From Acidobacteriota bacterium (GTDB taxonomy: Bacteria > Acidobacteriota > Thermoanaerobaculia > Multivoradales > Multivoraceae), in assembly GCA_011525365.1 (NCBI GenBank), contig WTGQ01000002.1, positions 409,064 through 473,063 on the forward strand: a DNA stretch of 64,000 nucleotides, written 5' to 3'. The position numbers and the translations under genes were made by a program. The notes under the pieces were generated by a model. That model saw only the letters and a program-made list of their open reading frames with translations, was not told the origin of the DNA and did no database searches. Positions 32,779 through 42,172 of this stretch are shown piece after piece (within the stretch, counting starts at the first letter, position 1; every line of letters begins with the position of its first letter).

Positions 32779-35604
32779 ATGTCACACAACAAGGTCGCCT
32801 TCGCTTCGGCTGTCGTGGCGGCAGCCGCTCTGTTCTCCCTGTGTCCGCCCGCCCCGGCCCAGGAAGCCGGCGCCCTTACCGGTGACGATGTCGTCTCGCT
32901 CCTCGTTCGCCTCGGCCTGAACGACGCCGCGGCCCGCGACTGGGACGGTTCCGTCGAAGTCGCGGGCGGCGAACTGCTAGGTCTCCGCGACTGGCGGCCA
33001 CGACCCGCCAGCGAGGTCGAAGGCAACACCTGGAAGCTCGCCAGCTATCAGGGCCCGAACTTCAGGCCCAGCGCCATCCACGATACGCAGACGGTCGGTC
33101 CGGTCGAGTACGTCCGCTCGCCCGGACTGGTCGTCGACGTGCGGGGCAACGGCGGCTCGCGGCTGATGTTCGCCACCGCCAACGGCGAGTTCGAGGTCCG
33201 GCTCGCGGATGTCGCGGTCGGCCGGCGGCTGCGGTTCCTGGGCGGTGACGTGACGGTCGAACGCGTGCCCGGGGTCGAGCGGCTGACCTCCGACGACTAC
33301 CAGAACGACTTCGCGACGATCCTCGGCGGTGACGGCGACGAGGTCTGGGCCGCCTGGCTCGGCTACCGCGACAACGCGAACGAGGTGCTGGCGCGGCGGT
33401 TCGACGGACAGGCCTGGGGGGAGGTCCAGACCCTGACGGAGCAGCCCGGCGATCACTACCTCGTGAAGATGGGCCGCGACGGGGAAGGCCGCCCCTGGGT
33501 CGTCTATTCGGCTCAGGTCGACGGCAACTGGGATCTCTACGGGCGGGTCTTGGACGCTGATGCTTGGTCGGCCGCGGAACGACTCACGGAAGCGCCGCAA
33601 CCGGACGTGTTCCACAACCTGGCGACCGACGCCGAAGGCAATCTCTGGCTGGTCTGGCAGGGCTTCCGCGACGGCGCCGCCGACATCTTCGCCCGCCGCT
33701 ACGACGGCGAACGCTGGTCCGAGGCGGAGCAGGTTTCCTCGTCGCCGGCGAACGACTGGGAGCCCGTGATCGTCGCGGACTCCAAGGGCGGCGTCTACGT
33801 CGGCTGGGACAGCTACGGCGCCGGCAACTACGACGTGCTGGTCCGCCGCTGGGCCGGCGGCGAGTGGGGCGAGGAGATGCCGGTCGCCTCGACAGCCAAG
33901 TACGAGGCCCACCTGAGCCTCGCCGTCGACGGGCAGGATCGCGTCTGGGCGGCCTGGAACGAGAGCGGCGTCAACTGGGGGAAGGACACGGGCTGGGTGC
34001 TCAACCGGGAGGGCACGCGGCTCTACGAGTGGCGCACGATGAACGTCGCGGTCCACGACGGCTGGGAGTGGCGGTCGCCGGCCGCGGACATCAACGAGGC
34101 GTTGCCCGAAGAACTCCAGGGTTACAACGACTTCCCGGTCCTCTTCCCGGACGCCGACGGACGCATCTGGCTCCACTTCCGGCACCGGACCACCCGCCAG
34201 GCCGACATCCTGAGCGAGTCCCCGGCCCACCGGGCCTCCTGGGAGGTCTGGAGCACGACGCTCCAGGGAGACCGCTGGCTCCGGCCGCAGCACATCCCGA
34301 TGACGCGCTTCCGGCAGGACGCCCGCTGGGGGCTGGCCGCGGACGGCGAGGGCAACGTCTGGGCAAGCTGGCCGACCGACAACCGGGACTACTCGGGGTT
34401 CCTGTTCGAGCACGCCGACGTCTACGCCGCCAAGCTGCCGCGCCTGATGACGAAGGTCGTGCCGCCGAAGCTGGTGGCCCTCGTCGTCGACGAGGTGCCG
34501 GCCTACGTCATTCACGAGAACGAGGCGGAGGACCTGGAGCGAATCCGCAACTACGAGATCGAGTCGGAGGGGAAGACGTACCGGATCTACCGCGGCGACA
34601 CCCACCGTCACACCGAGATCTCGATGGACGGCAACAACGACGGCTCGCTGATCCAGACCTATCGCTACTCGATGGATGTCGCCTCGCTCGACTACCTTCT
34701 GACCAGCGAGCACAACTTCCTGGGCGGCCCGGACATCGAGTACATCAACTGGCTCCTGCAGCAGACGGTCGACGTCTTCTCGGTCTCAGGCAGCTTCCAG
34801 CCCTTCTACGGCTACGAACGGAGCATCTCCTTCCCCGATGGCCACCGGAACATCCTGTTCGCGGAGCGCGGCAAGCCGACCCTGCCGGTCACCGAGGCGG
34901 AGCGGACCCACGAGGAGGGCGCGGCGAGGCTCTACGAGTACCTGAAGGAGCACGACGGCATCGCGATCTCTCACACGTCGGCCTCGAGCATGGGGACCGA
35001 CTGGCGCGACAACGACCCGGAGGTGGAACCCCTCGTCGAGATCTACCAGGGCGACCGGGTCTCGAACGAGTACGAGGGCGCCCCGCGCGCCGCCCGGACG
35101 GGCAACCTGCGCTCAGCCCCGGGGGGCTTCCGGCCGGAGGGCTACGTCTGGAACGCCTGGGCCAAGGGCTACAAGCTGGGCGTTCAGGCCGCGTCGGACC
35201 ACCTCTCGACCCACATCTCCTACGCCGCCACGATCGCCGAAGACTTCACCCGGGAGGGGATGCTCGACGCGATGAAGAAGCGTCACAGCTACGGCGCGAC
35301 GGACAACATCATCCTCGACTACCGGCTACGGACGGGCGGGAGGGAGTACCTCCAGGGCGACATCCTCACCGCGGACGGCGACTTCCGGCTGAGCGTGCGA
35401 GTCATCGGCACGACGCCCATTCGCCAGATCGACATCATCCGCGACCAGACCTTCCTCTACAACCGCCAGAACCTGGAGGCGGACGTCAGCCTCGAGTTCG
35501 TCGACGCCGACGTCGAACCCGGCGAGCACCTCTACTACGTGCGGGTGATCCAGGTCGACGGCAACATGGCCTGGTCGTCGCCGATCTGGGTGACGGTGGA
35601 GTAG
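32779..35604 (+). CDS. DUF3604 domain-containing secreted protein with N-terminal propeller
   Basis: 941-aa exported protein: signal peptide (ends PAPAQ), an N-terminal domain, a beta-propeller-like region of repeated LVWQGFRDGAADIFARRYDG and VYVGWDSYGAGNYDVLVRRW blocks (about 180-540), and a C-terminal DUF3604 domain with GDTHRHTEISMDG, LTSEHNF, ISHTSASSMG and AASDHLSTHISYA. DUF3604 is related to the PHP metal-dependent phosphoesterase fold; the His/Asp motifs would bind metals. Substrate unknown. It is divergent from the quinoprotein gene by about 70 bp and such genes are frequent in marine symbiont genomes. Confidence 0.87.
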   Translation: MSHNKVAFASAVVAAAALFSLCPPAPAQEAGALTGDDVVSLLVRLGLNDAAARDWDGSVEVAGGELLGLRDWRPRPASEVEGNTWKLASYQGPNFRPSAIHDTQTVGPVEYVRSPGLVVDVRGNGGSRLMFATANGEFEVRLADVAVGRRLRFLGGDVTVERVPGVERLTSDDYQNDFATILGGDGDEVWAAWLGYRDNANEVLARRFDGQAWGEVQTLTEQPGDHYLVKMGRDGEGRPWVVYSAQVDGNWDLYGRVLDADAWSAAERLTEAPQPDVFHNLATDAEGNLWLVWQGFRDGAADIFARRYDGERWSEAEQVSSSPANDWEPVIVADSKGGVYVGWDSYGAGNYDVLVRRWAGGEWGEEMPVASTAKYEAHLSLAVDGQDRVWAAWNESGVNWGKDTGWVLNREGTRLYEWRTMNVAVHDGWEWRSPAADINEALPEELQGYNDFPVLFPDADGRIWLHFRHRTTRQADILSESPAHRASWEVWSTTLQGDRWLRPQHIPMTRFRQDARWGLAADGEGNVWASWPTDNRDYSGFLFEHADVYAAKLPRLMTKVVPPKLVALVVDEVPAYVIHENEAEDLERIRNYEIESEGKTYRIYRGDTHRHTEISMDGNNDGSLIQTYRYSMDVASLDYLLTSEHNFLGGPDIEYINWLLQQTVDVFSVSGSFQPFYGYERSISFPDGHRNILFAERGKPTLPVTEAERTHEEGAARLYEYLKEHDGIAISHTSASSMGTDWRDNDPEVEPLVEIYQGDRVSNEYEGAPRAARTGNLRSAPGGFRPEGYVWNAWAKGYKLGVQAASDHLSTHISYAATIAEDFTREGMLDAMKKRHSYGATDNIILDYRLRTGGREYLQGDILTADGDFRLSVRVIGTTPIRQIDIIRDQTFLYNRQNLEADVSLEFVDADVEPGEHLYYVRVIQVDGNMAWSSPIWVTVE

Positions 35605-35605
35605 C

Positions 35606-35995
35606 TCAGCCTGGAGACGCGACCTCCAGACCCGCTTCCTTGACGGCGGCGCCGAGCCGCCGGTCGTAGGTCACCAGAGCGTCGAGTTCTTCCAAGGAAA
35701 GTGCCGTGGCGAGGTGGATGGCGTCCAGGCTTCGCAGTAGCGGTGGGTCCAGGGATGCCGCGCTGGCAATGACCGGTCCGTCCACGGCGACCAGCACGAT
35801 CCTCTCGAGTACCTGGTCGGCATAGCGCAGCACGGCTGGTCTGTCGTTCGTCCGGCGCAGCGCTCGAAAGACCTCGACCCGCGCGAGGCCGCTCGACACA
35901 TGGCCCTCGTGCTCGGCCAGATAGGCGCGGAGTGCGTTCGACTCGGGCTCGGCAACGACGAGCTTGATGATGGCTGAGGAGTCGAGGTAGATCAC
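35606..35995 (-). CDS. PIN-domain toxin, VapC family
   Basis: 129-aa PIN-domain RNase with the N-terminal Asp strand MIYLDSSAIIKLV (D4/D5 region), the internal Glu in SGLARVEVFRAL, the DAIHLATAL helix and the TYDRRLGAA strand. It follows its antitoxin gene with a 6-nt gap. Third toxin-antitoxin module in the window; its antitoxin belongs to a different family from the other two. Confidence 0.88.
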   Translation of the reverse strand: MIYLDSSAIIKLVVAEPESNALRAYLAEHEGHVSSGLARVEVFRALRRTNDRPAVLRYADQVLERIVLVAVDGPVIASAASLDPPLLRSLDAIHLATALSLEELDALVTYDRRLGAAVKEAGLEVASPG

Positions 35996-36001
35996 CGACG
36001 C

Positions 36002-36295
36002 TCAGAGTCGGTCTTCACGATCGGCGATGACGGCGTCGCTTGCCGCCGTCGACGGCTCGCCGGCGGGCGGCGGAAGATCGAGCACGTTCCCGGCCGGCAT
36101 GGTCGCCCGCCCTTGAGCTACGAGTCGCTCCACAGGAGACAGGTCTCCCCCGAGCGGTATGAGCAGGGCGACGGGCCTGCCACGATCGGTCACCTCGAAC
36201 CGTTCGCCGCGATGGATGCGCCGAAGGTAGACGCTGAGGTTCTGACGTAGCGCCCGGATACCCACTTGCGATGTCCCGACATCGGTTCCCGCCAT
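36002..36295 (-). CDS. Phd/YefM-type antitoxin
   Basis: 97-aa antitoxin of the prevent-host-death fold: VGIRALRQNLSVYLRRIHRGERFEVTDRGRPVALLIPL is the typical DNA-binding/dimerisation region, and the tail (GEPSTAASDAVIADREDRL) is the flexible toxin-neutralising part. The ATG is used; a GTG four codons upstream is possible. It pairs with the PIN toxin downstream, a common Phd-VapC combination. Confidence 0.85.
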   Translation of the reverse strand: MAGTDVGTSQVGIRALRQNLSVYLRRIHRGERFEVTDRGRPVALLIPLGGDLSPVERLVAQGRATMPAGNVLDLPPPAGEPSTAASDAVIADREDRL

Positions 36296-36342
36296 GATGA
36301 CGCACACGGTAGCACATTGCCGCGACGAAGCGGCGCACCTTC

Positions 36343-37539
36343 CTAGTGGTCCCGCTCGTAGTGCTGGCGCAAGAGGTCCTTGCCGTAGTCGTTGCCGTTC
36401 GGCGTCCGCACGACGGCGTGGATGTGCTGCCGGATGGGCGAGCGGCTTTCGACGAGATGGCGGATGCCGACGGGCCGCTGGTGGTCGAACTCGATCAGGA
36501 TGACCGGGCTATGGATGCGGTAGTAGAAGACGGCGTCCTCGTCCGTGGCGCCGATCCAGGCGAAGTGGGTCTCGTTCAGGTGGGCTTCAACCTCCGCCAT
36601 CCGCACCTTCGCGTGGCCCTCCCGCATGTTGTGGACGTAGAGACGGATCAGATCGAGCAGTTGCACCCGGGCGTCCGGTGACAGCTCGGAGGCCGGGATG
36701 CCGGCGTAGTCGAGAACGATGTTGTCGCTGAACGCCTCTCCGAGGTTGTTGTTGCCGTCCTTCGAGGTCTCGATGATCGCTCTGGCCTGCTGCTCCGGCG
36801 AGAGGGAGCGAATCAGCGCCAGCCCCTGGTCCTGCTCCCGCTGCATGATCACCGTTCCCTTGTACTTCCCGGACTCGGCGATGACCGGTTCCGAGCCGAC
36901 GAACAGGGGCGTCATGACGACCTGGTCGCCGAGTACGAAGTAGTTGATGATCAGGTGATGGCCGTCGACCTGCCAGCCCCAGGGCTGGTCAGGGGAGGGC
37001 TCCCCCATCACGGTGATCCAGTACAGCCACTCGTTGTACTCGTCGAAGTTGTTGTCGTTCAGTTCGCCCAGGGTGCGGTTGAGGTTCATGATGTCGCGGC
37101 TCAGCTTGAGTCCGTCCGCGCTGAGCGACGCGCGCATCAGGCCGAAGGCGGCTTGGCGTTGGGTTTCGGTCATCTCGTCGAAGCCGACGCCCTGCCGCAC
37201 GTAGAAGTGCTGGTTCATCCATTTGCGCCACTCTTCGTCGTCGACCGGGAACGTCGTCTTCGCGCGCTGTTCGTCGGTCAGAACGGCCAGGAACTCTGCC
37301 GCGGCCTTGCGCACGGGCTCGGTGGACACGCCGGTCGACTCGATCCTGTACAGGCCGCGCTGGATGCCGGAGTTGCCGTGGATGCCGAGGTAGGGGTCGT
37401 CGGCGAGACGGGCGTCGATCTGCCGGCTGCGTTCCCGCATCCGGTCGCTGCGGTCCCCGGGGCGCTGGGCGAGGGCGGCTCCGGCCGTCAGAAGGGCGAG
37501 CGTGATTGTGAGGAGATAGCGAGTCATGGTGCTTCGCAT
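36343..37539 (-). CDS. DUF3500 domain-containing secreted protein
   Basis: 398-aa exported protein with a signal peptide ([20 protein letters not shown]) and a full DUF3500 domain: [84 protein letters not shown] and [28 protein letters not shown]. The family's function is unknown; members are secreted and frequent in soil and marine bacteria. The start with AGGCG 8-10 nt upstream is preferred over a Met four codons later. A two-hairpin repeat lies just upstream. Confidence 0.85.
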   Translation of the reverse strand: MRSTMTRYLLTITLALLTAGAALAQRPGDRSDRMRERSRQIDARLADDPYLGIHGNSGIQRGLYRIESTGVSTEPVRKAAAEFLAVLTDEQRAKTTFPVDDEEWRKWMNQHFYVRQGVGFDEMTETQRQAAFGLMRASLSADGLKLSRDIMNLNRTLGELNDNNFDEYNEWLYWITVMGEPSPDQPWGWQVDGHHLIINYFVLGDQVVMTPLFVGSEPVIAESGKYKGTVIMQREQDQGLALIRSLSPEQQARAIIETSKDGNNNLGEAFSDNIVLDYAGIPASELSPDARVQLLDLIRLYVHNMREGHAKVRMAEVEAHLNETHFAWIGATDEDAVFYYRIHSPVILIEFDHQRPVGIRHLVESRSPIRQHIHAVVRTPNGNDYGKDLLRQHYERDH

Positions 37540-37556
37540 CGTAGCGCCTGGCGGAG

Positions 37557-37598
37557 CCGGCGCTTCGCGCCGGATGCCGGCCAGAGGGCCGGCGCACC
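37557..37598 (-). repeat. two-hairpin dispersed repeat unit, copy 4 (minus orientation)
   Basis: On the minus strand the unit reads GGTGC, a 7-bp stem GCCGGCC/GGCCGGC with loop CTCT, an AT linker, then CCGGCGC-GAA-GCGCCGG. The lead, linker and second hairpin match copy 1 at 2106-2147 almost exactly while the first stem differs on both sides in a base-paired way. It lies between the Nramp-like and DUF3500 genes. Confidence 0.78.
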
Positions 37599-37613
37599 GA
37601 CGCTTCGGTTTTC

Positions 37614-38984
37614 TCAGCCGAACAGGTAGCTGAACAGCCAGTCGAACTGGTCGGCCAGCACGACATAGCGGATGACCAGGAGCGCCATCGCGGCTTCGAA
37701 CACGAACACGACCCAGATGCCGACGTAGGTCAGCCGGCGCGGCCGGATCCGTGGGTCCATTCGCGTCCGCTGGAGCCACAGGGTGGCGCCTGCCTGAATC
37801 GGCAGGAAGATCGCCGAGGTCAGGCCGCCGACCATGATCAGGATGACGAAGTCGGTGACGAAGTAGTAGATCCCGAAGGCGGCCAGGGGCAGGCAGACCA
37901 GGTAGCCGCGAATGATCTTCTTGCGCAGCGCCAGGTTGGAGCGCTCGATGAGGCCCATCTCCATCAGGTAGTCCGGGATCGAGCGGCCGCCGCCGCCGGC
38001 TCCTGAAAGCACGGTCGAGAAGAGGATGCAGAAGGCGCCGATCGCGAAGATCCACACCGCCCACAGGCCGAGAGTCTGGGTGAAGATGTTGGAGAGGGCC
38101 CCGATCGTCTCGTCGTTGCCCTCCGGCGTCAGCCCCATCTTGTTCAGCACTCCGGCGCCGAGGATGTAGTAGGGGATCGTGGCGCAGGTGACGATGAGCA
38201 GGGCGAGCCAGATGTCCGTGTGCAGCACCCGCATCCAGCCGCGCGCGTGGGACTCCCAGGCCGGGTCGCTGCGGTCGGCGCCGAGCAGGCTCGGGTAGCC
38301 CTTCTCGATGCACCAGTAGGTGTAGGAGGAGATGTCGCCCGAGGTCGTGCCGGTGTAGCCGTACGCAGAAAGGGCGAGGGCCGCGACGGCGACGAACAGC
38401 GTCATGTCCGGCTTCATGCCGCCGAGGATCTCGCCGGGCGACGTGCGGAACTCCGTGAACTGCATCGCGATCAGGCAGACCAGGGTGCAGAACGTGAAGG
38501 CGAGGACCAGGGGCAGCATCACCCGCTCCAGCCACTTGTAGGAGCCGGTGCCGAGGATGATCGAGCAGACGACGGCGATGAGGCCGGTGCAGAGAACGCC
38601 GTCGAGTTCGATGTTCCCGAGCGAAGCGAGGAAGGACATCGACTGGCCGGCGCCGCCGATGATGCCGCCCAGTCCCATCGTGCCGGGAACGTAGGCGATC
38701 AGCCCGAGCCAGATCGGCCAGGAAATCCTCCAGATGCGTCCCGGCAGCCTGTTCATCGCCCGCAGGTAGGTGTCGCCCGATTCGATCGTGTAGCGCGCCA
38801 TCTCCGCCTGGATCAGCGACTTGCACCAGCAGGAGAGGAGCATCCACCAGAGCAGCGTGAAGCCGGCGACCGCGCCCAGGCTCGTCGTCAGCACCAGCTC
38901 GCCCGAGCCGATCACGGCGCCGGTGACGATCAGGCTCGGTCCGAGGTACTTCAGCCGCTCCCGGAAGGTCGCCGGCGGGGCCAC
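37614..38984 (-). CDS. Nramp family divalent-metal transporter-like protein
   Basis: 456-aa inner-membrane protein with about 11 TM segments and Nramp architecture starting at [25 protein letters not shown]. Canonical Nramp metal-binding DPGN in TM1 is replaced by GSGE, and the TM6 region ([17 protein letters not shown]) lacks the MPH motif, so classical Mn/Fe transport is doubtful; Nramp-related proteins with altered sites are known. The annotated start is a GTG. Upstream in-frame residues ([17 protein letters not shown]) are open back to a stop and contain a DPY segment also seen in this subgroup, so the true start may be a non-standard codon upstream. Confidence 0.83.
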   Translation of the reverse strand: MAPPATFRERLKYLGPSLIVTGAVIGSGELVLTTSLGAVAGFTLLWWMLLSCWCKSLIQAEMARYTIESGDTYLRAMNRLPGRIWRISWPIWLGLIAYVPGTMGLGGIIGGAGQSMSFLASLGNIELDGVLCTGLIAVVCSIILGTGSYKWLERVMLPLVLAFTFCTLVCLIAMQFTEFRTSPGEILGGMKPDMTLFVAVAALALSAYGYTGTTSGDISSYTYWCIEKGYPSLLGADRSDPAWESHARGWMRVLHTDIWLALLIVTCATIPYYILGAGVLNKMGLTPEGNDETIGALSNIFTQTLGLWAVWIFAIGAFCILFSTVLSGAGGGGRSIPDYLMEMGLIERSNLALRKKIIRGYLVCLPLAAFGIYYFVTDFVILIMVGGLTSAIFLPIQAGATLWLQRTRMDPRIRPRRLTYVGIWVVFVFEAAMALLVIRYVVLADQFDWLFSYLFG

Positions 38985-39055
38985 GGCCTCGCCGTGGCGG
39001 ACGGTGTACGGATCGAGTACTTGGTTAGCCAGAAGGGACTTCCGGAGCGTCTAGG

Positions 39056-39072
39056 GGCGCTTCGGAAGCGCC
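39056..39072. other. intergenic hairpin GGCGCTT-CGG-AAGCGCC
   Basis: Perfect 7-bp stem with a 3-nt loop between the Nramp-like gene and the preceding minus-strand gene. There is no T-run on either side, so it is not a typical intrinsic terminator; it could stabilise the 3' end of the 39102-40130 transcript. Confidence 0.45.
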
Positions 39073-39101
39073 GGTCTGTGGGCGGAGCCGGAGGGAGGGT
39101 A

Positions 39102-40130
39102 TCAGCCGTTCCCGCGCCGCTTCTCGGCCACCTCCTTCTCCAGCAGCCGCGCGCCGCGGAGCATGTTGCCCATCGAGTAGTTCCCCTCGTGGCAGGCGTA
39201 CTCATAGAGACGTTTGCCGGTTCGGGGCCAGGGCAGGGAGCCGGTGTAGGGCGCCGTGTAGTCGGAGTCTTCCACGGTGAACTCGTAGAACAGCGTGTCC
39301 GCGTCGAGCCGTCTGAAACGCTCCACGACGCGCAACCCGTCGTGGGGAACGTGCGGCGCGCGCAGGAAGTTCGTCGTCTCGACGACCAGGGTGTCGTCCT
39401 CCCACCAGCCGATCGAATCGCCCCCGAACGAGCGGTAGCCGGGAGGCGCATGCTCGGAGTCGAGCCGGACGATTCGGGTCCAGTGCATCCACTCAACGTG
39501 GATCGCGACGTGGGTGTCGGTCTGCGTGATCGTCTTCAGGTTGTTGTAGGCGGACGGCCGGACCGGCACCGTGGGGCCGCCGGCGTAGAGGCAGCGGGTG
39601 CCAAGGGTCTGGACTTCCGGCTCGTCGTAGAGGTTCTCGCCGGTCTCGAGCCACCAGGCTCCGCCCGGGTTCCGGTTGTAGGCGCCGAGGCCACGCGGCG
39701 TGAGGGCCTGACCGCGGTCCGTCTTGGGCGGCAGCCGGCCGTCCGGCGGGTCCGTGATGATCGAGTTGCGGTATCTCCCGTCGACCTGGAAGGGGATCGT
39801 GCCGAAGTCGAACCAGAACGGGTTGTGACCGCCGATGTTGCTGCGGTGACCGTCGCCGCCGACAGGCGGCGCCTTGCGGTTCGGATCGCTGGGAACGTCG
39901 CCTTCGACCCTCGCAGCCTCGGTCGCGGCCGCGATCCCGTGCGCATCTTCGGCGCTCATGTACGGGTCGTCGCCGTACTTCGGATCGCGCACCATCGGCG
40001 TGCGGGTGGCGATGTCGTAGGTGCCCGAGAGGTCCGGCCGGCCGCTCGGGGTGCGGGGAATGTCGTCCTGGGCGGCGGCCGCGAGAGGAGCGATCAGGAT
40101 TACTAGGGCCACGAGGAGTTGGATTCGCAT
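39102..40130 (-). CDS. secreted protein of unknown function
   Basis: 342-aa protein with a signal peptide (LLVALVILIAPLAAAAQ) and the DIPRTPSGRPDLSGTYD opening typical of a large, functionally uncharacterised family in Acidobacteriota and Proteobacteria. Other landmarks are LTPRGLGAYNRNPG, RCLYAGGPTVPV, VAIHVEWMHWTRIVRLD, WWEDDTLVVETTNF and FEFTVED-like strands near the end, suggesting a beta-rich periplasmic domain. No catalytic motif is apparent. It lies 19 nt after the quinoprotein gene in the same direction, so it is probably its operon partner. Confidence 0.75.
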   Translation of the reverse strand: MRIQLLVALVILIAPLAAAAQDDIPRTPSGRPDLSGTYDIATRTPMVRDPKYGDDPYMSAEDAHGIAAATEAARVEGDVPSDPNRKAPPVGGDGHRSNIGGHNPFWFDFGTIPFQVDGRYRNSIITDPPDGRLPPKTDRGQALTPRGLGAYNRNPGGAWWLETGENLYDEPEVQTLGTRCLYAGGPTVPVRPSAYNNLKTITQTDTHVAIHVEWMHWTRIVRLDSEHAPPGYRSFGGDSIGWWEDDTLVVETTNFLRAPHVPHDGLRVVERFRRLDADTLFYEFTVEDSDYTAPYTGSLPWPRTGKRLYEYACHEGNYSMGNMLRGARLLEKEVAEKRRGNG

Positions 40131-40149
40131 CGGTGTTCCTCCCGTTTCT

Positions 40150-42150
40150 CTACGGAGCCTCGCTTTCCGGAAGGGCGAAGGCGATCAACTCCGCCGGCTC
40201 GGTCATGCCTCCGCCGGTGACGGCGATGTACTGCCGCCCGTCCTGCATGTAGCTGACCGGAGCGCCGTGCAGCGCGCGCTCGGTGAGCACTTCGGCCAGC
40301 AGCTCGCCGGTGAACTTGTCGTAGGCCTGGAGCGAGCTGCCGAGCACGGTCGAGCGATCGTTGTAGACCTCGAAGCGCGCGGCATGCGTGACGACCAGCG
40401 TCTTCGTGACCAGGATGCCGCCCTCCGTCACCGCGCTCGACGAGTGTCCGCCCAACGGCCCGAGGTTGAGGTGCCGGATCGCCGGGTGGTTGCGCGGTCC
40501 GTCGCCGAGCGGAACCTGCCAGGCAATGTCGCCGCGATTCAGGTCGATCGCGGTGATCCGCCGGTACGGCGGTTTGAGGAGCGGCAGGCCCCGCGGCCCG
40601 GCCGTCGACACGCGGTCGAGGACGTAGGGCCAGAAGCTCCGCGCTCCGTCCGGCTCGACCAGTGCCATCCCTGAAGGCCGGGTCGACGACTGCACGTAGA
40701 GCATCCCGGTCTCAGGGTCGGCCGCGGCGCCCGGATGGTTGGCGCCGCCGCCCGCGCCGGGCACCGCCAGGATTGCCTCCTTGCCGCCCTCGCCTCGGCG
40801 GATCAGCGGCATGAACATCGGCCCGAGGATGAACTTCTCGGCGATCTCGAGTGCCTCGGCCCGCAGTTCCGGTGTGAAGTCGATCAGGTCCTCTGCGCTC
40901 ACTCCCTGGCGGTCGAACGCCGGCGGCTTCGTCGGAAACGGCTGCGTCTTCGACAGCTTCTCGCCCGGGACCGTGCTTTCCCAGGGGACTGCGCGCTCCT
41001 CGATCGGCCAGACTGGCTCGCCGGTCGCGCGGTCGAAGACGTACGTGAACGCGGTCTTCGAGACCTGGGCGACGGCCTTGATCAGCTTGCCTTCGACGAC
41101 GATGTCGATCAGGTTCGGCGCCGAGGCGATGTCGTAGTCCCAGACGCCGTGGTGGACGGTCTGGAAGTGCCACACGCGCTCGCCCGTCGCGGCGTCGACG
41201 CAGATCAGGCTCTCGGAGTACACGTTGTCGCCGTGCCGGAGCCCGCCGTAGTAGTCGCTGGTCGGCGTGCTCGTCGCCAGGTAGACGTAGCCCAGCTCCT
41301 GGTCCGCGGTCATCGGCGCCCAGACGTTCGCGTTGCCCGTGATCTTCCAGGAGTCGTTCTCCCAAGTCTCGACGAACTTCTCGCCCTCCTGGGGGATCGT
41401 GTGGAAGCGCCACTTGAACTCGCCGGTGCGGACGTCGTAGCCGCGCACGTGGCCGGGCGGGTTGTTGTTCTGGAGCGGGAAGTCGAAGATGCGGGAGCCG
41501 ACCACGATCGTGTCCCCGACGACGATGACCGGCTGGCCGTGGCTGATGTTCCGGAGCACGATGTTGTCTCGGCCGAGGTTCCGGGACAGCTCGACGACGC
41601 CGTCCTCGCCGAAGCCGCGGTCGGGCAGGCCGGTGGCCGGATCGACCGAGATGAGCTGCTTGCCGATCGTGGCGATGAACAGGCGCTCCTGCTCGCCGTC
41701 GGTCCAGTACTCGAGGCCGCGGGTGTAGTAGTTGTTTTGTGCCGGCTTGCCGCGCTCGTAGCTCTTCGGGTCGTAGACCCAGAGTTCCTCGCCCGTCGCT
41801 GCTTCGAGCGCCGCGACCTGGCTTAGCTCGGTCGGGATGTAGAGGCGTCCGTCGATGACGAGCGGCGAGGACCGGAACACCTGCCGCCGGTAGGGCGAGT
41901 TCGCCTCGATGCGCGAGTCGGCGGACGTCCACTTCCACGCCGGTTCGAGCCGGTCGAAGTTGGAGCTGTCGATCTGATCGAGCGCCGTGTAGCGGGTGAA
42001 CCCGTCGTCGCCGCCGTGATCGCGCCATTCACCGTTCGCGGCGCCGTACTGTGCGTGGGCGGCGGTGGCGCACAGGAGAAGGGCCTGAGTTGACGCGAGG
42101 CCCCAACGAATCTGGCGGGACACGACGGCTAGCATAGAACCTGATGACAT
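40150..42150 (-). CDS. PQQ-binding-like beta-propeller dehydrogenase (quinoprotein)
   Basis: 666-aa exported propeller. After a signal peptide ending TAAHAQ it shows the membrane glucose dehydrogenase-like opening GEWRDHGGDDGFTRYTALDQID and multiple docking strands (TGEELWVYDPKSYE, TGEFKWRFHTIPQEGEKFVETW, TGERVWHFQTVHHGVWDYD, RGDIAWQVPLGDGPRNHP). The HHGVWDYD segment is characteristic of PQQ-dependent sugar/polyol dehydrogenases. No TM domain or haem site is present, so it is a soluble periplasmic form. The upstream ATG is preferred because GGGAG lies 7 nt before it. Divergent from the propeller lipoprotein gene by 22 bp. Confidence 0.9.
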   Translation of the reverse strand: MSSGSMLAVVSRQIRWGLASTQALLLCATAAHAQYGAANGEWRDHGGDDGFTRYTALDQIDSSNFDRLEPAWKWTSADSRIEANSPYRRQVFRSSPLVIDGRLYIPTELSQVAALEAATGEELWVYDPKSYERGKPAQNNYYTRGLEYWTDGEQERLFIATIGKQLISVDPATGLPDRGFGEDGVVELSRNLGRDNIVLRNISHGQPVIVVGDTIVVGSRIFDFPLQNNNPPGHVRGYDVRTGEFKWRFHTIPQEGEKFVETWENDSWKITGNANVWAPMTADQELGYVYLATSTPTSDYYGGLRHGDNVYSESLICVDAATGERVWHFQTVHHGVWDYDIASAPNLIDIVVEGKLIKAVAQVSKTAFTYVFDRATGEPVWPIEERAVPWESTVPGEKLSKTQPFPTKPPAFDRQGVSAEDLIDFTPELRAEALEIAEKFILGPMFMPLIRRGEGGKEAILAVPGAGGGANHPGAAADPETGMLYVQSSTRPSGMALVEPDGARSFWPYVLDRVSTAGPRGLPLLKPPYRRITAIDLNRGDIAWQVPLGDGPRNHPAIRHLNLGPLGGHSSSAVTEGGILVTKTLVVTHAARFEVYNDRSTVLGSSLQAYDKFTGELLAEVLTERALHGAPVSYMQDGRQYIAVTGGGMTEPAELIAFALPESEAP

Positions 42151-42172
42151 CCACAAGCTCCCGGGCGGGCCG

